Shown here: in pieces, positions 25,271 to 37,130 of the stretch | Layout of the letters: each line of letters starts with the position of its first letter | How positions within the stretch are numbered: position 1 is the first letter of the stretch | Assembly: GCA_937872985.1 (NCBI GenBank) | Contig: CALMUW010000006.1 | Location: 1-39,097 of the forward strand | DNA: 39,097 nucleotides | Origin: an uncultured Alphaproteobacteria bacterium | GTDB lineage: Bacteria > Pseudomonadota > Alphaproteobacteria > Rhizobiales > Aestuariivirgaceae | Reading direction: 5' to 3' | Position numbers and translations under genes: made by a program | Notes under the pieces: generated by a model | Seen by the model: only the letters and a program-made list of their open reading frames with translations | What the model was told of the DNA's origin: nothing | Database searches by the model: none

Positions 25271-26482
25271 ATGACCAAAATCAAGGTGGCAAACCCGGTT
25301 GTGGAACTCGACGGCGACGAGATGACCCGGATCATCTGGGATCTCATCAAGCAGAAGCTCATCAAGCCCTACCTCGACCTCGACTTGCACTATTACGATC
25401 TCTCGGTCGAACACCGCGACGCCACCAGCGATCAGGTGACGGTGGACGCCGCCAACGCCATCAAGAAACATGGCGTGGGCGTCAAATGCGCCACCATCAC
25501 GCCGGATGAAGCGCGGGTGAAGGAATTCAACCTGAAGCAGATGTGGAAGTCGCCCAACGGCACCATCCGCAACATCCTCGGCGGCGTCATCTTCCGCGAG
25601 CCCATCATCTGCCGCAATGTGCCGCGCCTCGTTCCCGGCTGGACCCAGCCCATCGTCATCGGCCGCCATGCCTTCGGCGACCAGTATCGCGCCACCGACT
25701 TCACCTTCCCCGGCAAGGGCACGCTGACCATCAAGTTCGTCGGCGAGGATGGCAAGGTGATCGAGAAGGAAGTGTTCAAGTCGCCGGGCGCGGGCGTGGC
25801 CATGGCCATGTATAATCTCGACGAGTCCATCAAGGAATTTGCCCGGGCCAGCTTCAATTATGGCCTCATGCGCAACTACCCCGTCTATCTCTCCACCAAA
25901 AACACCATCCTCAAGGCCTATGACGGGCGCTTCAAGGACATCTTCCAGGAGATCTTCGACGCCGAATTCAAGGCGGAGTTCGACAAGCGCAAGCTCGTCT
26001 ACGAGCACCGCCTCATCGACGACATGGTGGCCTCGGCCCTGAAGTGGACCGGCGGCTATGTCTGGGCCTGCAAGAACTATGACGGCGACGTGCAGTCCGA
26101 CACGGTGGCCCAGGGCTTCGGCTCGCTCGGCCTCATGACCTCGGTGCTGATGACGCCGGACGGCAGGACGGTGGAAGCCGAAGCCGCCCACGGCACGGTG
26201 ACGCGCCACTATCGCCTGCACCAGCAGGGCAAGCAGACCTCCACCAACTCGGCGGCCTCCATCTTCGCCTGGACCGGCGGCCTGAAGCACCGCGCCAAGC
26301 TCGATGACAATGCCGCCCTGGCGAAGTTTGCCGACACCCTGGAAAAGACCGTGGTGGCCACCATCGAGGCGGGCCAGATGACCAAGGATCTCGCCGTGCT
26401 GGTGGGGCCGGAGCAGAACTGGCTCACCACCGAAGGCTTCCTCGACGCGGTCGACCAGAACCTGCAAAAGGCCCTGGCCTGA
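25271..26482 (+). CDS. icd: NADP-dependent isocitrate dehydrogenase (eukaryotic-like dimeric type)
   Basis: A 403-residue enzyme closely resembling the mitochondrial/cytosolic IDH type, usual in alphaproteobacteria. Examples are [53 protein letters not shown] and the metal site in [10 protein letters not shown]. It oxidises isocitrate to 2-oxoglutarate with NADP in the TCA cycle. The ATG at 25271 is preceded by an AAGGCAGG stretch. It is divergent from the DUF2946 operon and ends at a terminator. Confidence 0.97.
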   Translation: MTKIKVANPVVELDGDEMTRIIWDLIKQKLIKPYLDLDLHYYDLSVEHRDATSDQVTVDAANAIKKHGVGVKCATITPDEARVKEFNLKQMWKSPNGTIRNILGGVIFREPIICRNVPRLVPGWTQPIVIGRHAFGDQYRATDFTFPGKGTLTIKFVGEDGKVIEKEVFKSPGAGVAMAMYNLDESIKEFARASFNYGLMRNYPVYLSTKNTILKAYDGRFKDIFQEIFDAEFKAEFDKRKLVYEHRLIDDMVASALKWTGGYVWACKNYDGDVQSDTVAQGFGSLGLMTSVLMTPDGRTVEAEAAHGTVTRHYRLHQQGKQTSTNSAASIFAWTGGLKHRAKLDDNAALAKFADTLEKTVVATIEAGQMTKDLAVLVGPEQNWLTTEGFLDAVDQNLQKALA

Positions 26483-26500
26483 TCCTCACGGACAAAAATC

Positions 26501-26523
26501 GAGGGGGCGGTGAAGGCCCCCTC
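26501..26523 (+). terminator. terminator after icd
   Basis: GAGGGGGC (26501-26508) and GCCCCCTC (26516-26523) form a perfect 8-bp stem with a 7-base loop. The following CTTCATT is only partly T-rich. The converging gene ends at 26526, right beside it. Confidence 0.7.
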
Positions 26524-26525
26524 CT

Positions 26526-27401
26526 TCATTCAACATTCGCAAGCCACAGTCGGGCGCAAAGACTGCCTTCGATATAACATTGCCTTCCCACTTCCGGCCG
26601 CGCTGTCCCCAATACGCCGTCTGACACAAAGACCATGACGTCCAGCGGTTTCCCGAACATCGCCAATTCCTTGGCCATGGTCATCCTCAACGACGTCACA
26701 TTTTGCCCCAGCACGGGCAGTTCATATGGCTTCACTTCCTTGATCACGCCTTGAATGCCGCACAAATTGGCGGGTCCCTCAAGCGCTGGGAACAGAGCGG
26801 TGAAATCATCGGCAAAGGCAAATGTTCCAGAATGCGGGGAAGCGCCTGAGGGCAAGTGAGGTGCAGGCAGATCGGGCATAGGGGCAAGATCTATTGCATG
26901 CGCCACCGCGTAAAGCAGGATTTGATGAACACTGCCCGCACCATGCCAACACCGGTCCATCGCAAAGGTTGGTTCAAGCACACTGATCGGAACGCCATCC
27001 GCGATGGAGCCATGCAAGACGCCCATGCCGCGCGCCGCCGATAAAGTTATTTCGTCCAGCATGAAGCGATATTCAACGCCATCGCTGAAATAGACGGACA
27101 GCCCCTCGACCGTGTCGTTTCCACCAATTGCCGTGATGGTCAAGGCTACGCCACTTCGCAGAGATCCGGGTGACACCATCACGCGCGCCGCAGGTTCACC
27201 GTCAGGGCGTTGCCGTGCAGTTGCCCGGTAAAAGCCGCCATAGCCCGGATGAGCCGTGCCTTTGGTAATGACGTCCTCAACCACTCTCATGATCGCGTTT
27301 CTGTCGTCGATGCCAAAGGCGTGAAGACTGTTGTTCAATGCGATCTGGTCTGGCCCAACTCGCGCAATTTTAGCAAAACTCCCCTTGGGTCGATTGAACA
27401 T
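26526..27401 (-). CDS. conserved-looking hypothetical protein, unrecognised
   Basis: I do not recognise this 291-residue protein. It has no clear signal peptide or transmembrane helix. The start MFNRPKGSFAKIARVGPDQIAL has AGGGA about five bases upstream, a good ribosome site. The middle section (VEGLSVYFSDGVEYRFMLDEITLSAARG) and the C-terminal half (LPVLGQNVTSLRMTMAKELAMFGKPLDVMVFVSD) look like a folded cytosolic protein of mixed alpha/beta type. GC content is lower than in its neighbours: three 60-base lines that I counted average about 57 percent, against about 63 percent in one line of the kinase gene. This hints at recent acquisition. It sits between icd and an orphan histidine kinase; no function is offered. 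Confidence 0.75.
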   Translation of the reverse strand: MFNRPKGSFAKIARVGPDQIALNNSLHAFGIDDRNAIMRVVEDVITKGTAHPGYGGFYRATARQRPDGEPAARVMVSPGSLRSGVALTITAIGGNDTVEGLSVYFSDGVEYRFMLDEITLSAARGMGVLHGSIADGVPISVLEPTFAMDRCWHGAGSVHQILLYAVAHAIDLAPMPDLPAPHLPSGASPHSGTFAFADDFTALFPALEGPANLCGIQGVIKEVKPYELPVLGQNVTSLRMTMAKELAMFGKPLDVMVFVSDGVLGTARPEVGRQCYIEGSLCARLWLANVE

Positions 27402-27445
27402 CGCTATCCCTGAATCTTTCAATGGCCCCATGCGCGGCCCTTATT

Positions 27446-29038
27446 TCATGCCGCCTGGGTGGCCTCCACACGAGCACCCTGCGCCAGCGGCAGAACCATG
27501 GTGAAGCGGGCACCGGCACCCGGCTCGGAATCGATTTCCAGCGTGCCGCCATGTTGGCTCATGATCTGTTCCACAGCGGAAATGCCCAGACCCGTGCCGA
27601 AATTCTTCGTGGTGAACATGGGTTCGCGCACCTTGGCCACGACGTCCACACTCATGCCCGGCCCATTGTCCGCCACTTCAATCATCACGGCGTCGCCACG
27701 CAGCGCCGTCGTCACCGAGATGCACGGGTTGAGCGTGGGATTGCGAAGGGGATTGCCGCTCTTGCCCACCATGGCTTCGGAGGCATTGCTGATGAGGTTA
27801 TAGATGGCCCGCTGCAGGCGTGACGGATCGAAGGGCACCTTGCGGCCGTCCAGTCCCAGCACACAGGTAATGGTCACCTGCTCCGGCAGACGCCGCGCCT
27901 CCTCTTCCACCAGCGCCGACAGCCACTGGTCCATATCCACCTCTTCGCACACCAGCTCGCGGCTGCGCGAGAAATCCAGAAGCTGCGTAATCGTATCATC
28001 GCAGCGCGTGATGCCGGAATTGATCCGTTGCAACTGCGCTTCGACATCGATGCCCTTGCCCTTGGCGTCGCCCTCGCGCAGCCGGCGCTCCAGCAGATAG
28101 GCCGAGGTGCGCACCGCGCCCAGCGGATTGCGTAACTCGTGCGCCACCGTCGCAATGAGCTGGCCCAGACTTGCCATGCGGCCCTTGCGCAAGATCTCGT
28201 CCTGCGCATCGCGCAGCGCCTTCACATTGTCGGCCAATTGCTTGTTCAGCGACACCACACTGCGGTTGGTGGCGTCGATTTCGCGGGCAAAGGCCAGGGC
28301 CTGCTCGTGCGCCTCTTCCAGATGCTGGTGGGTGCGCGACAGTTCCTGATATTTGCGGCGCAGATGCTGTCCCATCCAGCGGGCATAGGCCGACAGCAAC
28401 AAGACCACCAGCGCCGCCAGGCCCGATGCGGTAATTTCCATCCGCCGCACCCAGGTGGCGGTTGCTGCGCGCGCCACGTCGCGCGCGCTCTGGTTCACGG
28501 CCATCAGGCGCGACAGATCGGCAATGCGCGCTTGCAGCAGAACGATACGCGACGACAGGCTGGGAATCTCGTCGTCCAGCGCCTTGCCCTTGGCCAGCGC
28601 CTCCAGTGACAGCCGCATGGTTGTGGTGAATTGTTCCTCGCCCTCGGCGATGACACTCAACAGGCGCTCCGCCCTGGCTGATGCCTCCCCCGCGAGGTCG
28701 CGCCGCAGACTTTGCCCCAGGTCCGACAGGGTGAAGCGGAACTCGGTGGCCTTGTTGGTCATGGCCTGCTTCTCGCCCTCGGCCGAGCGCAGGGCAATAC
28801 CCTGCATGGCCAGCGCCTGCATGTCGCTGGTCAGGGCCTGAAGCCGTGAGACGGAAGCGCGTGCCCGCGCCGATTCCTCCTCCGCCACCAGGGCCTGCTC
28901 ATGGGCCACACTCATCCAGCGGGTGAACACGACTCCGCCGGCTGTGGCGGCGACAGCCAGAACCGCCAGCACATAATAAATCACCAGAATGCGCAGCCAG
29001 CGGCTCTTGGCGGCCGGGGCCGGTGCTGCGGAAGCCAT
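27446..29038 (-). CDS. orphan membrane sensor histidine kinase
   Basis: A 530-residue kinase. One helix lies near residues 15-37 and a second near 200-220, bounding a helical periplasmic sensor of about 160 residues. A coiled coil (QHLEEAHEQALAFAREIDATNRSVVSLNKQL) leads to the dimerisation domain, with phospho-acceptor His in VAHELRNPLGAV. The ATPase domain shows NLISNASEAM, DNGPGM and GTGLGIS. No response regulator gene is adjacent, so its partner must be elsewhere. GGGAGG lies about 13 bases upstream of the ATG. It is divergent from the GFA gene pair. Confidence 0.92.
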   Translation of the reverse strand: MASAAPAPAAKSRWLRILVIYYVLAVLAVAATAGGVVFTRWMSVAHEQALVAEEESARARASVSRLQALTSDMQALAMQGIALRSAEGEKQAMTNKATEFRFTLSDLGQSLRRDLAGEASARAERLLSVIAEGEEQFTTTMRLSLEALAKGKALDDEIPSLSSRIVLLQARIADLSRLMAVNQSARDVARAATATWVRRMEITASGLAALVVLLLSAYARWMGQHLRRKYQELSRTHQHLEEAHEQALAFAREIDATNRSVVSLNKQLADNVKALRDAQDEILRKGRMASLGQLIATVAHELRNPLGAVRTSAYLLERRLREGDAKGKGIDVEAQLQRINSGITRCDDTITQLLDFSRSRELVCEEVDMDQWLSALVEEEARRLPEQVTITCVLGLDGRKVPFDPSRLQRAIYNLISNASEAMVGKSGNPLRNPTLNPCISVTTALRGDAVMIEVADNGPGMSVDVVAKVREPMFTTKNFGTGLGISAVEQIMSQHGGTLEIDSEPGAGARFTMVLPLAQGARVEATQAA

Positions 29039-29113
29039 GCGTGACTCAAGCCTCCCATGTCGCGTCCGGTTTTTTCTTGCGCTTTTCCGGTAAACACCGT
29101 CTTAATTCCGGCT

Positions 29114-29605
29114 ATGACCAAGGCATTCGAAAGTCACTCCGGCGGCTGTCAATGTGGCGCCATTCGCTATCGCATCACGGGATCCCTCGGCTCCGCCGGC
29201 ATCTGCCATTGCCGCATGTGCCAGAAGGCCTTTGGCGCCCCCGCGGCGGTTCTGGTCTCCGTGCCGCTGGAAGATTTCCACTGGACTCGGGGCAAGCCTG
29301 CCACCTTCCGGTCCTCACCCATCGTGGCGCGGGGCTTCTGTCCGCAATGCGGCACACCGCTCTTCATGCTGGAAGACCAAAGCCCGGTCATCGAAATGGC
29401 GGTGTGCACGCTGGATGATCCCGCCGCCGCCCCGCCTCATCATCAGGTCGGCATCGAAAGCAAAATTCCGTGGGCGGATGGTTTGCCGGCGCTTCCCGGC
29501 CATACCACCGAGCGTGACCGCACGCCCGAGGACCTGGCCAGGCTCAAATCCCGGCAACATCCCGACCATGATACGGAGCACTGGCCAACGGAGCACTGGC
29601 CATGA
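29114..29605 (+). CDS. GFA/CENP-V domain protein, copy 1
   Basis: A 163-residue zinc-binding GFA-domain protein. The cysteine pattern is GGCQCGAIRY, CHCRMCQKAFG and GFCPQCGTPLF, which forms the family's zinc sites. GFA proteins include glutathione-dependent formaldehyde-activating enzyme, but most members have unproven roles. The start is placed at MTKAFESHSGGCQCG; the ribosome site is weak. The C-terminus ends HDTEHWPTEHWP, coded by a 15-base tandem repeat. The next gene starts within its stop (ATGA). The copies share the same cysteine frame, consistent with an old tandem duplication. Confidence 0.87.
   Translation: MTKAFESHSGGCQCGAIRYRITGSLGSAGICHCRMCQKAFGAPAAVLVSVPLEDFHWTRGKPATFRSSPIVARGFCPQCGTPLFMLEDQSPVIEMAVCTLDDPAAAPPHHQVGIESKIPWADGLPALPGHTTERDRTPEDLARLKSRQHPDHDTEHWPTEHWP
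29573..29602. repeat. 15-bp perfect tandem repeat at the GFA gene junction
   Basis: ACGGAGCACTGGCCA occurs twice in direct succession (29573-29587, 29588-29602). It codes TEHWP twice at the end of the first GFA protein and runs into the ATG of the second, so slippage here would alter the tail of copy 1 but keep the overlap. Confidence 0.95.
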
Positions 29606-30054
29606 GCGAACGCCTGACCGGCGGCTGCCAGTGCGGCGCCGTGCGCTATGAAATCACCGGCCCCCTGGAAGGCCCGCACATCTGCCATTGCCGCATGTGC
29701 CAGAAGGCCTTTGGCAATTTCTTCGCCGCCCTGGTCGGAACGCAACGCGTCTTTTTCCGCTGGACCAAGGACGCGCCCGGCATCTTCAAAAGCTCAAGCG
29801 TGGTGGAACGCGGCTTCTGCGCCCGCTGCGGCACACCGCTCTCCTTCGCCTATGTCGACAGCCCCCGCATTGCGGTTGCCATCGGCTCTCTCGATCACCC
29901 GGAGCAGGTCACGCCGGAAAACCAATACGGCACCGAAAGCCGCCACCCCGCCTTCACCACGTTGCATCAACTGCCCGGCAGCCGCACCGAAGACGACGTG
30001 CCGCCCGACCGCCTCGCCCAATTCAAAAGCCTGCAACACCCGGACCACGACTAG
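29602..30054 (+). CDS. GFA/CENP-V domain protein, copy 2
   Basis: A 150-residue paralogue of the preceding gene, with GGCQCGAVRY, CHCRMCQKAFGNFF and GFCARCGTPLSF as zinc-ligand blocks. Its C-terminal stretch also parallels copy 1 (RTEDDVPPDRLAQFKSLQHPDHD against RTPEDLARLKSRQHPDHD). It overlaps the previous stop by ATGA, so translation is coupled. Substrate unknown; two different GFA chains from one mRNA could form a heteromer, which is inference. Confidence 0.9.
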   Translation: MSERLTGGCQCGAVRYEITGPLEGPHICHCRMCQKAFGNFFAALVGTQRVFFRWTKDAPGIFKSSSVVERGFCARCGTPLSFAYVDSPRIAVAIGSLDHPEQVTPENQYGTESRHPAFTTLHQLPGSRTEDDVPPDRLAQFKSLQHPDHD

Positions 30055-30152
30055 ATCAACCTGAACTTTGCTGGTCTCGACAAAAGTCAGACAAGGTGCT
30101 CGCCATCAATGCGTCAGAGCGGAATGCTCGTTGATTGCCCAAAGCCATCGCC

Positions 30153-31105
30153 CTACCCCAGAAGCGACCGCGCCAGCAGCACGCCGTTGCGCGGATTCTC
30201 GCCGATGCGCCGCATGGCATAGGGAAACCAGTCCACGCCAAAGGGAAGATAAAGGCGCACCCGCTCGCCGCGCGCTGCCAGCCGCGCTGCCACATCGCTG
30301 CGCACCCCCATCAGCATCTCGAACTCATAGTCATGCGGCCTCCAGCCGTTGGCCCGCGCCAGGACCACGGCTTCCTCATGCAGCGTGTCGTCATGCGTGG
30401 CGATGATCGGATAAAACCCTGCCGCCCGCGCCGCGGGCGAGAGCATCATGGCCATGAGCTTGCGGTAATTGTCCTTGATCTCGTCCTGCCGACTGAATGA
30501 AATGTCCGAACCCGCGACGAAGGCCCCTTTCACCAGACGCACCGTCGCCCCCGCCACAATCAGGCGGGCGAGGTCCGCCTCCGTCCGCCGCAAATAGGCC
30601 TGCACGGTCACGCCCACCGGCAGGCCGCGATCCTTCAGTTCATCATGCAGCGCAATGGTCGGGTCATTGAGGCTCGCATCCTCCATGTCCAGCATCATCA
30701 GACGCACCCGCCCCGGCCGCGCAGGAATGGCCGCAATCGCCGTGGCGATTGTCAGTGCATTGGGCCGCAGCAAGGCATCGTCAACACCATGCCCGATCTG
30801 GGTCGGGTCCACCGACACATGGGCATCGGCACCGCCATGCGCCACCGCCGCGACCGCCGCGCCGATCTCACGCAGGTTGAGATCAACCAGTTCGCGCGTG
30901 CTGACGTATTCGCCGAGATAGAACAGCGAGGCACGCAGGCCCTGGCCCAGCAGACGCTCCGCCGACTCTACCACCTGTGCCGCCGTCGCCCCGCCGTTAT
31001 AGCGCGCCGACAGCGCCCGCCCGGCCCGCGAATGCTGCATCAGCCGCTTGGCAGTGGGTGAACCGGCAAGCCCGATCATGCCCCGCTGCCACAGGCGGCG
31101 CAGCA

Positions 31106-31106
<1 letters not shown>
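30153..31106 (-). CDS. proline dehydrogenase, monofunctional
   Basis: A 317-residue PRODH-domain protein that would oxidise proline to pyrroline-5-carboxylate using FAD. Family motifs are VRLVKGAF (barrel strand), YEFEMLMGVR and RLYLPFGVDWFPYAMRRIGENPRN near the end. It is the short single-domain type; many alphaproteobacteria instead carry a PutA fusion, and no P5C dehydrogenase gene is in the window. Its ATG shares one base with the alaS stop (TGATG), implying coupled translation with alaS. Confidence 0.92.
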
Positions 31107-33763
<2,657 letters not shown>

Positions 33764-33817
33764 GAGCATTCCTGTTGCACGTGTCGGCCGCCAGAACCGA
33801 CAAAAACACTGGCGCTG

Positions 33818-33845
33818 TTTAGAGCGCCCGGCCCGGCCATGTCCA
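33818..33845 (-). promoter_or_regulatory. candidate alaS promoter
   Basis: On the minus strand, TGGACA (33845-33840) and TCTAAA (33823-33818) are 16 bases apart, matching the -35 box in five of six and the -10 box in four of six positions. The remainder of the 327-base recA-alaS gap holds the recA terminator, a 6-bp CCGGCC hairpin at 33971-33989, and nothing else that I can identify. Confidence 0.4.
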
Positions 33846-33903
33846 CCCATTCATTGGCGCAAGGCCACCCGCGCAGGGCGCGGTCCGGCCAATCCTCGCC
33901 AGC

Positions 33904-33936
33904 AAAAAAAGCACCCCCCGGTGGAACGGGGGGTGC
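33904..33936 (-). terminator. intrinsic terminator of recA
   Basis: GCACCCCCC (33911-33919) pairs perfectly with GGGGGGTGC (33928-33936). On the minus strand seven T residues follow the stem. It lies about 155 bases past the recA stop. Confidence 0.9.
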
Positions 33937-34090
33937 CTGCCTGAAGGGTGTGGGGCACCACCACAGGACACCGGCCAGCCAGAGGCCGGGTTCATGGAAA
34001 CGAAAATCTGTCGATAAACACGGTCGCCGCGCCTTACCAGCGCGGCCACCGGATGGGGATGCACAGGCCGGAAGGCCGGGCGTGGAAGCC

Positions 34091-35155
34091 TCAGTCGGCC
34101 CCCTCCGCCGCCGAACCATCGGTAATGCGCGCGGCAATCAGCCCCGCATTGGCCCGGATGGCGGCCTCGATGGCCTGGGCAATCTCCACATTCTCGCGCA
34201 GGAAGGCCTTGGCGTTTTCGCGGCCCTGGCCGATGCGCTCGCCGTTATGGGAGAACCACGAACCCGACTTCTCCACGATTCCGGCAGTCACCCCCAGGTC
34301 GATGAGTTCGCCCACCTTGGAGATGCCTTCGCCGTAGAGGATGTCGAATTCCACCGTCTTGAAGGGCGGCGCCACCTTGTTCTTGACCACCTTCACGCGG
34401 GTCTGGTTGCCGATCACCTCTTCCCGGTCCTTGATGGCGCCGATGCGCCGGATGTCGAGACGGACCGAAGCGTAGAACTTCAGGGCGTTGCCGCCCGTGG
34501 TGGTCTCGGGATTGCCGAACATCACGCCGATCTTCATGCGGATCTGGTTGATGAAGACCACCATGGTGTTGGACTTGGAAATCGACGCCGTGAGCTTGCG
34601 CAGCGCCTGGCTCATGAGGCGCGCCTGCAACCCCGGCAGACTGTCGCCCATCTCGCCCTCGAGTTCCGCCTTGGGGGTGAGTGCGGCCACCGAGTCGATG
34701 ACCAGCACCTCGACCGCGCCGGAACGCACCAGCGTATCGGCGATTTCCAGCGCCTGCTCGCCCGTGTCCGGCTGGGAAATCAGCAGGTCGTCGATATTGC
34801 AGCCCAGCTTCTTGGCATAGACCGGATCGAGGGCATGCTCGGCGTCGATGAAGGCGCAGATGCCGCCGCGCTTCTGGGCCTCGGCCACGGTCTGCAGCGC
34901 CAGCGTGGTCTTGCCGGAGGACTCCGGCCCGTAAATCTCGATGACCCGGCCCTTGGGCAAGCCGCCGATGCCGAGCGCAATGTCCAGCCCCAGCGAGCCG
35001 GTAGAGATGGCCTCCACATCCATGGCCTGATTGGCCCCGAGCTTCATGATGGAGCCCTTGCCGAAGGCGCGTTCAATCTGGCTGAGAGCCGCGTCCAGTG
35101 CCTTGTTCTTGTCCATGGAAGTGTTCTCGATAACCTTGAGATTCGCCTGCGCCAT
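34091..35155 (-). CDS. recA: recombinase RecA
   Basis: A 354-residue RecA. Walker A is GPESSGKTT, the second ATP motif is [10 protein letters not shown], and the DNA-binding loop regions [20 protein letters not shown] and [25 protein letters not shown] are intact. It forms filaments on single-stranded DNA, drives homologous recombination and triggers LexA self-cleavage. AAGGGG lies eight bases before the ATG. An SOS box lies 75 bases upstream. The C-terminus is acidic (GSAAEGAD). Confidence 0.99.
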   Translation of the reverse strand: MAQANLKVIENTSMDKNKALDAALSQIERAFGKGSIMKLGANQAMDVEAISTGSLGLDIALGIGGLPKGRVIEIYGPESSGKTTLALQTVAEAQKRGGICAFIDAEHALDPVYAKKLGCNIDDLLISQPDTGEQALEIADTLVRSGAVEVLVIDSVAALTPKAELEGEMGDSLPGLQARLMSQALRKLTASISKSNTMVVFINQIRMKIGVMFGNPETTTGGNALKFYASVRLDIRRIGAIKDREEVIGNQTRVKVVKNKVAPPFKTVEFDILYGEGISKVGELIDLGVTAGIVEKSGSWFSHNGERIGQGRENAKAFLRENVEIAQAIEAAIRANAGLIAARITDGSAAEGAD

Positions 35156-35223
35156 CGTCGCAACCCCTTATTCCACTTGAGCCGGCGGCTGTAAATCAGT
35201 CGCCATCAGTTCCGCTGATGTTT

Positions 35224-35254
35224 CTTATATGTTCTAATTTTGTTCGTCTGGCAA
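35224..35254 (-). promoter_or_regulatory. recA promoter region
   Basis: On the minus strand TTGCCA (35254-35249) is a fair -35 box. CATATA (35231-35226, 17-base spacer) or TATAAG (35229-35224, 19-base spacer) may be the -10 box. The LexA box lies between them, so bound repressor would block polymerase. Confidence 0.6.
35231..35245. promoter_or_regulatory. LexA operator (SOS box) of recA
   Basis: GTTCTAATTTTGTTC is an exact match to the alphaproteobacterial LexA box GTTC-N7-GTTC. It lies inside the recA promoter, 75 bases from the start codon. It predicts DNA-damage induction of recA. Confidence 0.92.
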
Positions 35255-35335
35255 GGGGAATTTATTGCCGTCGAATCTCAATTTAGAATCAAAGCCTTGA
35301 GCGACTCTTTCCGGGCCGGTGAGGTTAAGGACACT

Positions 35336-36688
35336 TCACCACCCGCGCAAAACCGGTTCCACCGCCCGCGTCACCTGGAACAGCACCTCGTCCCGGCCGG
35401 CTTCCGCCATCAGCATAAAACCGGTGGGGGCCGCGCCTTCGGCCTGCATGGGAATGGAAATGGCGCAGGCGTCGAGGAAATTGCCCAGGCTGGTGTTGCG
35501 CAGCGACAGACTGTTGGCGCGGGCATAGCCCTCGTCGCTGGCCAGCGCGGCCAGTGGCGGCGGAATGATCGGCGTGGTCGGCAGCACCATGGCGTCGAAG
35601 CCGGCCATCAAGGCCGAAAACTCGGCCATCATGGCGCCCCGCCCCTCCAGGTGGCTGGCATGATCGGACGCGGTGATGGCCTCCGCCAGCCACATCCGGC
35701 CGGAAACGCGCGGATCATATTGCTTGCCGTGCAGCTTCAGCATCTTGTGGTGATGGGCGAAGGCCTCATAGGCGCCAATGCTGCCGCCGAAGGCCAGCCG
35801 CGGCTGGCGCGCCAGGGCCGGAAAGTCCAACTGCGCCACCCTGGCCCCCGCCGCCTGCAGGCGTTCCAGCGCGATCTCGAAATCCGCCGCCACCTCATCG
35901 TCGAGGTCAAGCAGCACCGTGGTGGTGAGAACCGCAAGCCGCAGGTCCTTCACCGGCCGCTCGGCAATGGTGCCGTCCCAGTCGCCCGCCATGATGGCAT
36001 CGGCCACCGCACAGCAGGCGACGGTGTGGGCGATGGGCCCGATGGAGTCGAGGCTGCGCGACAGGGGGTAGGCCCCCACGCGCGACACGCGCCGCGCCGT
36101 GGGCTTGAAGCCGACGAGGCCGTTATAGGCCGCCGGAATGCGGCAGGAACCACCCGTGTCGGTGCCGATGGTCAAGGCCCCCATGCCTTCGGCCACGGCC
36201 ACCGCACCGCCGGAGGTGGAACCGCCGGGAATGCGCCCCGTGGCCCTGTCATGGATCGAGAGCGGTGTGCCGTAGTGGCTGTTCAGCCCCACGCCGGAAT
36301 AGGCGAACTCCGTCATGTTGGTGCGGCCCAGCACCACGAAGCCCTTTGCCTTCAGCGCCGCAATGGCCTCGGCGTCCGCCGTGGCCGCAGGCTCACCGCG
36401 CAGCAGCAGCGACCCCGCCGTAGTCACCTGACCTGCGAGATCGAAAAGATCCTTCACCGATATGGGAATGCCCGCATAGGGCGACGCGTGCTGGCCGTCG
36501 CGGCGCAACCGGTCCTGCCTCTCGGCCTCGGCCCGTGCGCCGTCCTCGTCCACCCGGATGAAACAGCGCGCCCCCTCCCCGCCAGGATCGGCAATGCGCG
36601 CCAGCGCCGCCTCAGTCAATTGCAGGGAGGTGACCTCCCCCGCCTCAAGCTGCTGCGCCAGCCCCCGCAAAGTCGCTTTGTCCGCCAT
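35336..36688 (-). CDS. amidase signature family amidohydrolase
   Basis: A 450-residue amidase signature enzyme. The Ser-Ser-Lys triad is visible: Lys in GIPISVKDLFDLAG, the cis-Ser in IPGGSTSGGAVAVAEG, and the nucleophile Ser in IGTDTGGSCRIPAAYNG. Relatives hydrolyse varied amides, and GatA is one member. This one lacks gatB/gatC neighbours, so it is a stand-alone amidase of unknown substrate. The start MADKATLRGLAQQLEAGEVTS at 36688 fits family N-termini, although it lies 44 bases inside the upstream gene. Confidence 0.88.
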   Translation of the reverse strand: MADKATLRGLAQQLEAGEVTSLQLTEAALARIADPGGEGARCFIRVDEDGARAEAERQDRLRRDGQHASPYAGIPISVKDLFDLAGQVTTAGSLLLRGEPAATADAEAIAALKAKGFVVLGRTNMTEFAYSGVGLNSHYGTPLSIHDRATGRIPGGSTSGGAVAVAEGMGALTIGTDTGGSCRIPAAYNGLVGFKPTARRVSRVGAYPLSRSLDSIGPIAHTVACCAVADAIMAGDWDGTIAERPVKDLRLAVLTTTVLLDLDDEVAADFEIALERLQAAGARVAQLDFPALARQPRLAFGGSIGAYEAFAHHHKMLKLHGKQYDPRVSGRMWLAEAITASDHASHLEGRGAMMAEFSALMAGFDAMVLPTTPIIPPPLAALASDEGYARANSLSLRNTSLGNFLDACAISIPMQAEGAAPTGFMLMAEAGRDEVLFQVTRAVEPVLRGW

Positions 36689-37130
36689 GGCTCCTGCCCG
36701 TCTGCCCGGCGCGGGCGTCCACCACCTCGCGCACATGGGAAAGATCATAGCCAGCGGTCTGCGCGATTCTCAGAACCTTGTCAGCCCCCAGCCGCGCGGC
36801 GGAAGCCTGGGCCCACAGGATGGTGCAGCGCGTGCCCGTGCGGCAGTAGAACAGGATGGGGCGCGGCAGACCGGCCAGCGCCTCGGCGAAGGGACTAACC
36901 ACCCGATCCTCGGTGATCATGAAGTTCCGCGCCGGCTGATAATGGTAATCGAGGCCGTGGCGCGCCGCCGCCAGTGCTGCCGTGGCGGTCGGCATCTGGC
37001 CCTCGGCCTCGCCGTCGGGCCGGTTGTTCACCACCGTCCTGATGCCGCGCGCGGCAATCTCGGCGAAATCCTCCGGCACCAATTGTCCGGCGACGAAGAC
37101 CTGGGGTTCGAGTTCGATGAGCTTGACCAT
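36645..37130 (-). CDS. TIGR01244/DUF442 family phosphatase or sulfurtransferase
   Basis: A 161-residue protein of the beta-lactamase-hydrolase-like (DUF442) type. It opens VKLIELEPQVFVAGQLVPEDFAEIAARGIRTVVNNRPDGE and has the active-site loop ILFYCRTGTRCTILWA. The C-x4-R spacing resembles rhodanese loops rather than the C-x5-R of classical tyrosine phosphatases. In some bacteria such domains are fused to persulfide dioxygenase-type hydrolases, suggesting sulfide metabolism. Its start at 37130 has a weak ribosome site. The amidase begins inside its last 44 bases in another frame. Confidence 0.82.
   Translation of the reverse strand: MVKLIELEPQVFVAGQLVPEDFAEIAARGIRTVVNNRPDGEAEGQMPTATAALAAARHGLDYHYQPARNFMITEDRVVSPFAEALAGLPRPILFYCRTGTRCTILWAQASAARLGADKVLRIAQTAGYDLSHVREVVDARAGQTGRSHGGQSDFAGAGAAA

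Noticed and set aside
33971..33989. CCGGCC hairpin as a second recA terminator
   Set aside because: Only 6 bp and no T run; the stem at 33911-33936 with seven T residues is the convincing terminator.
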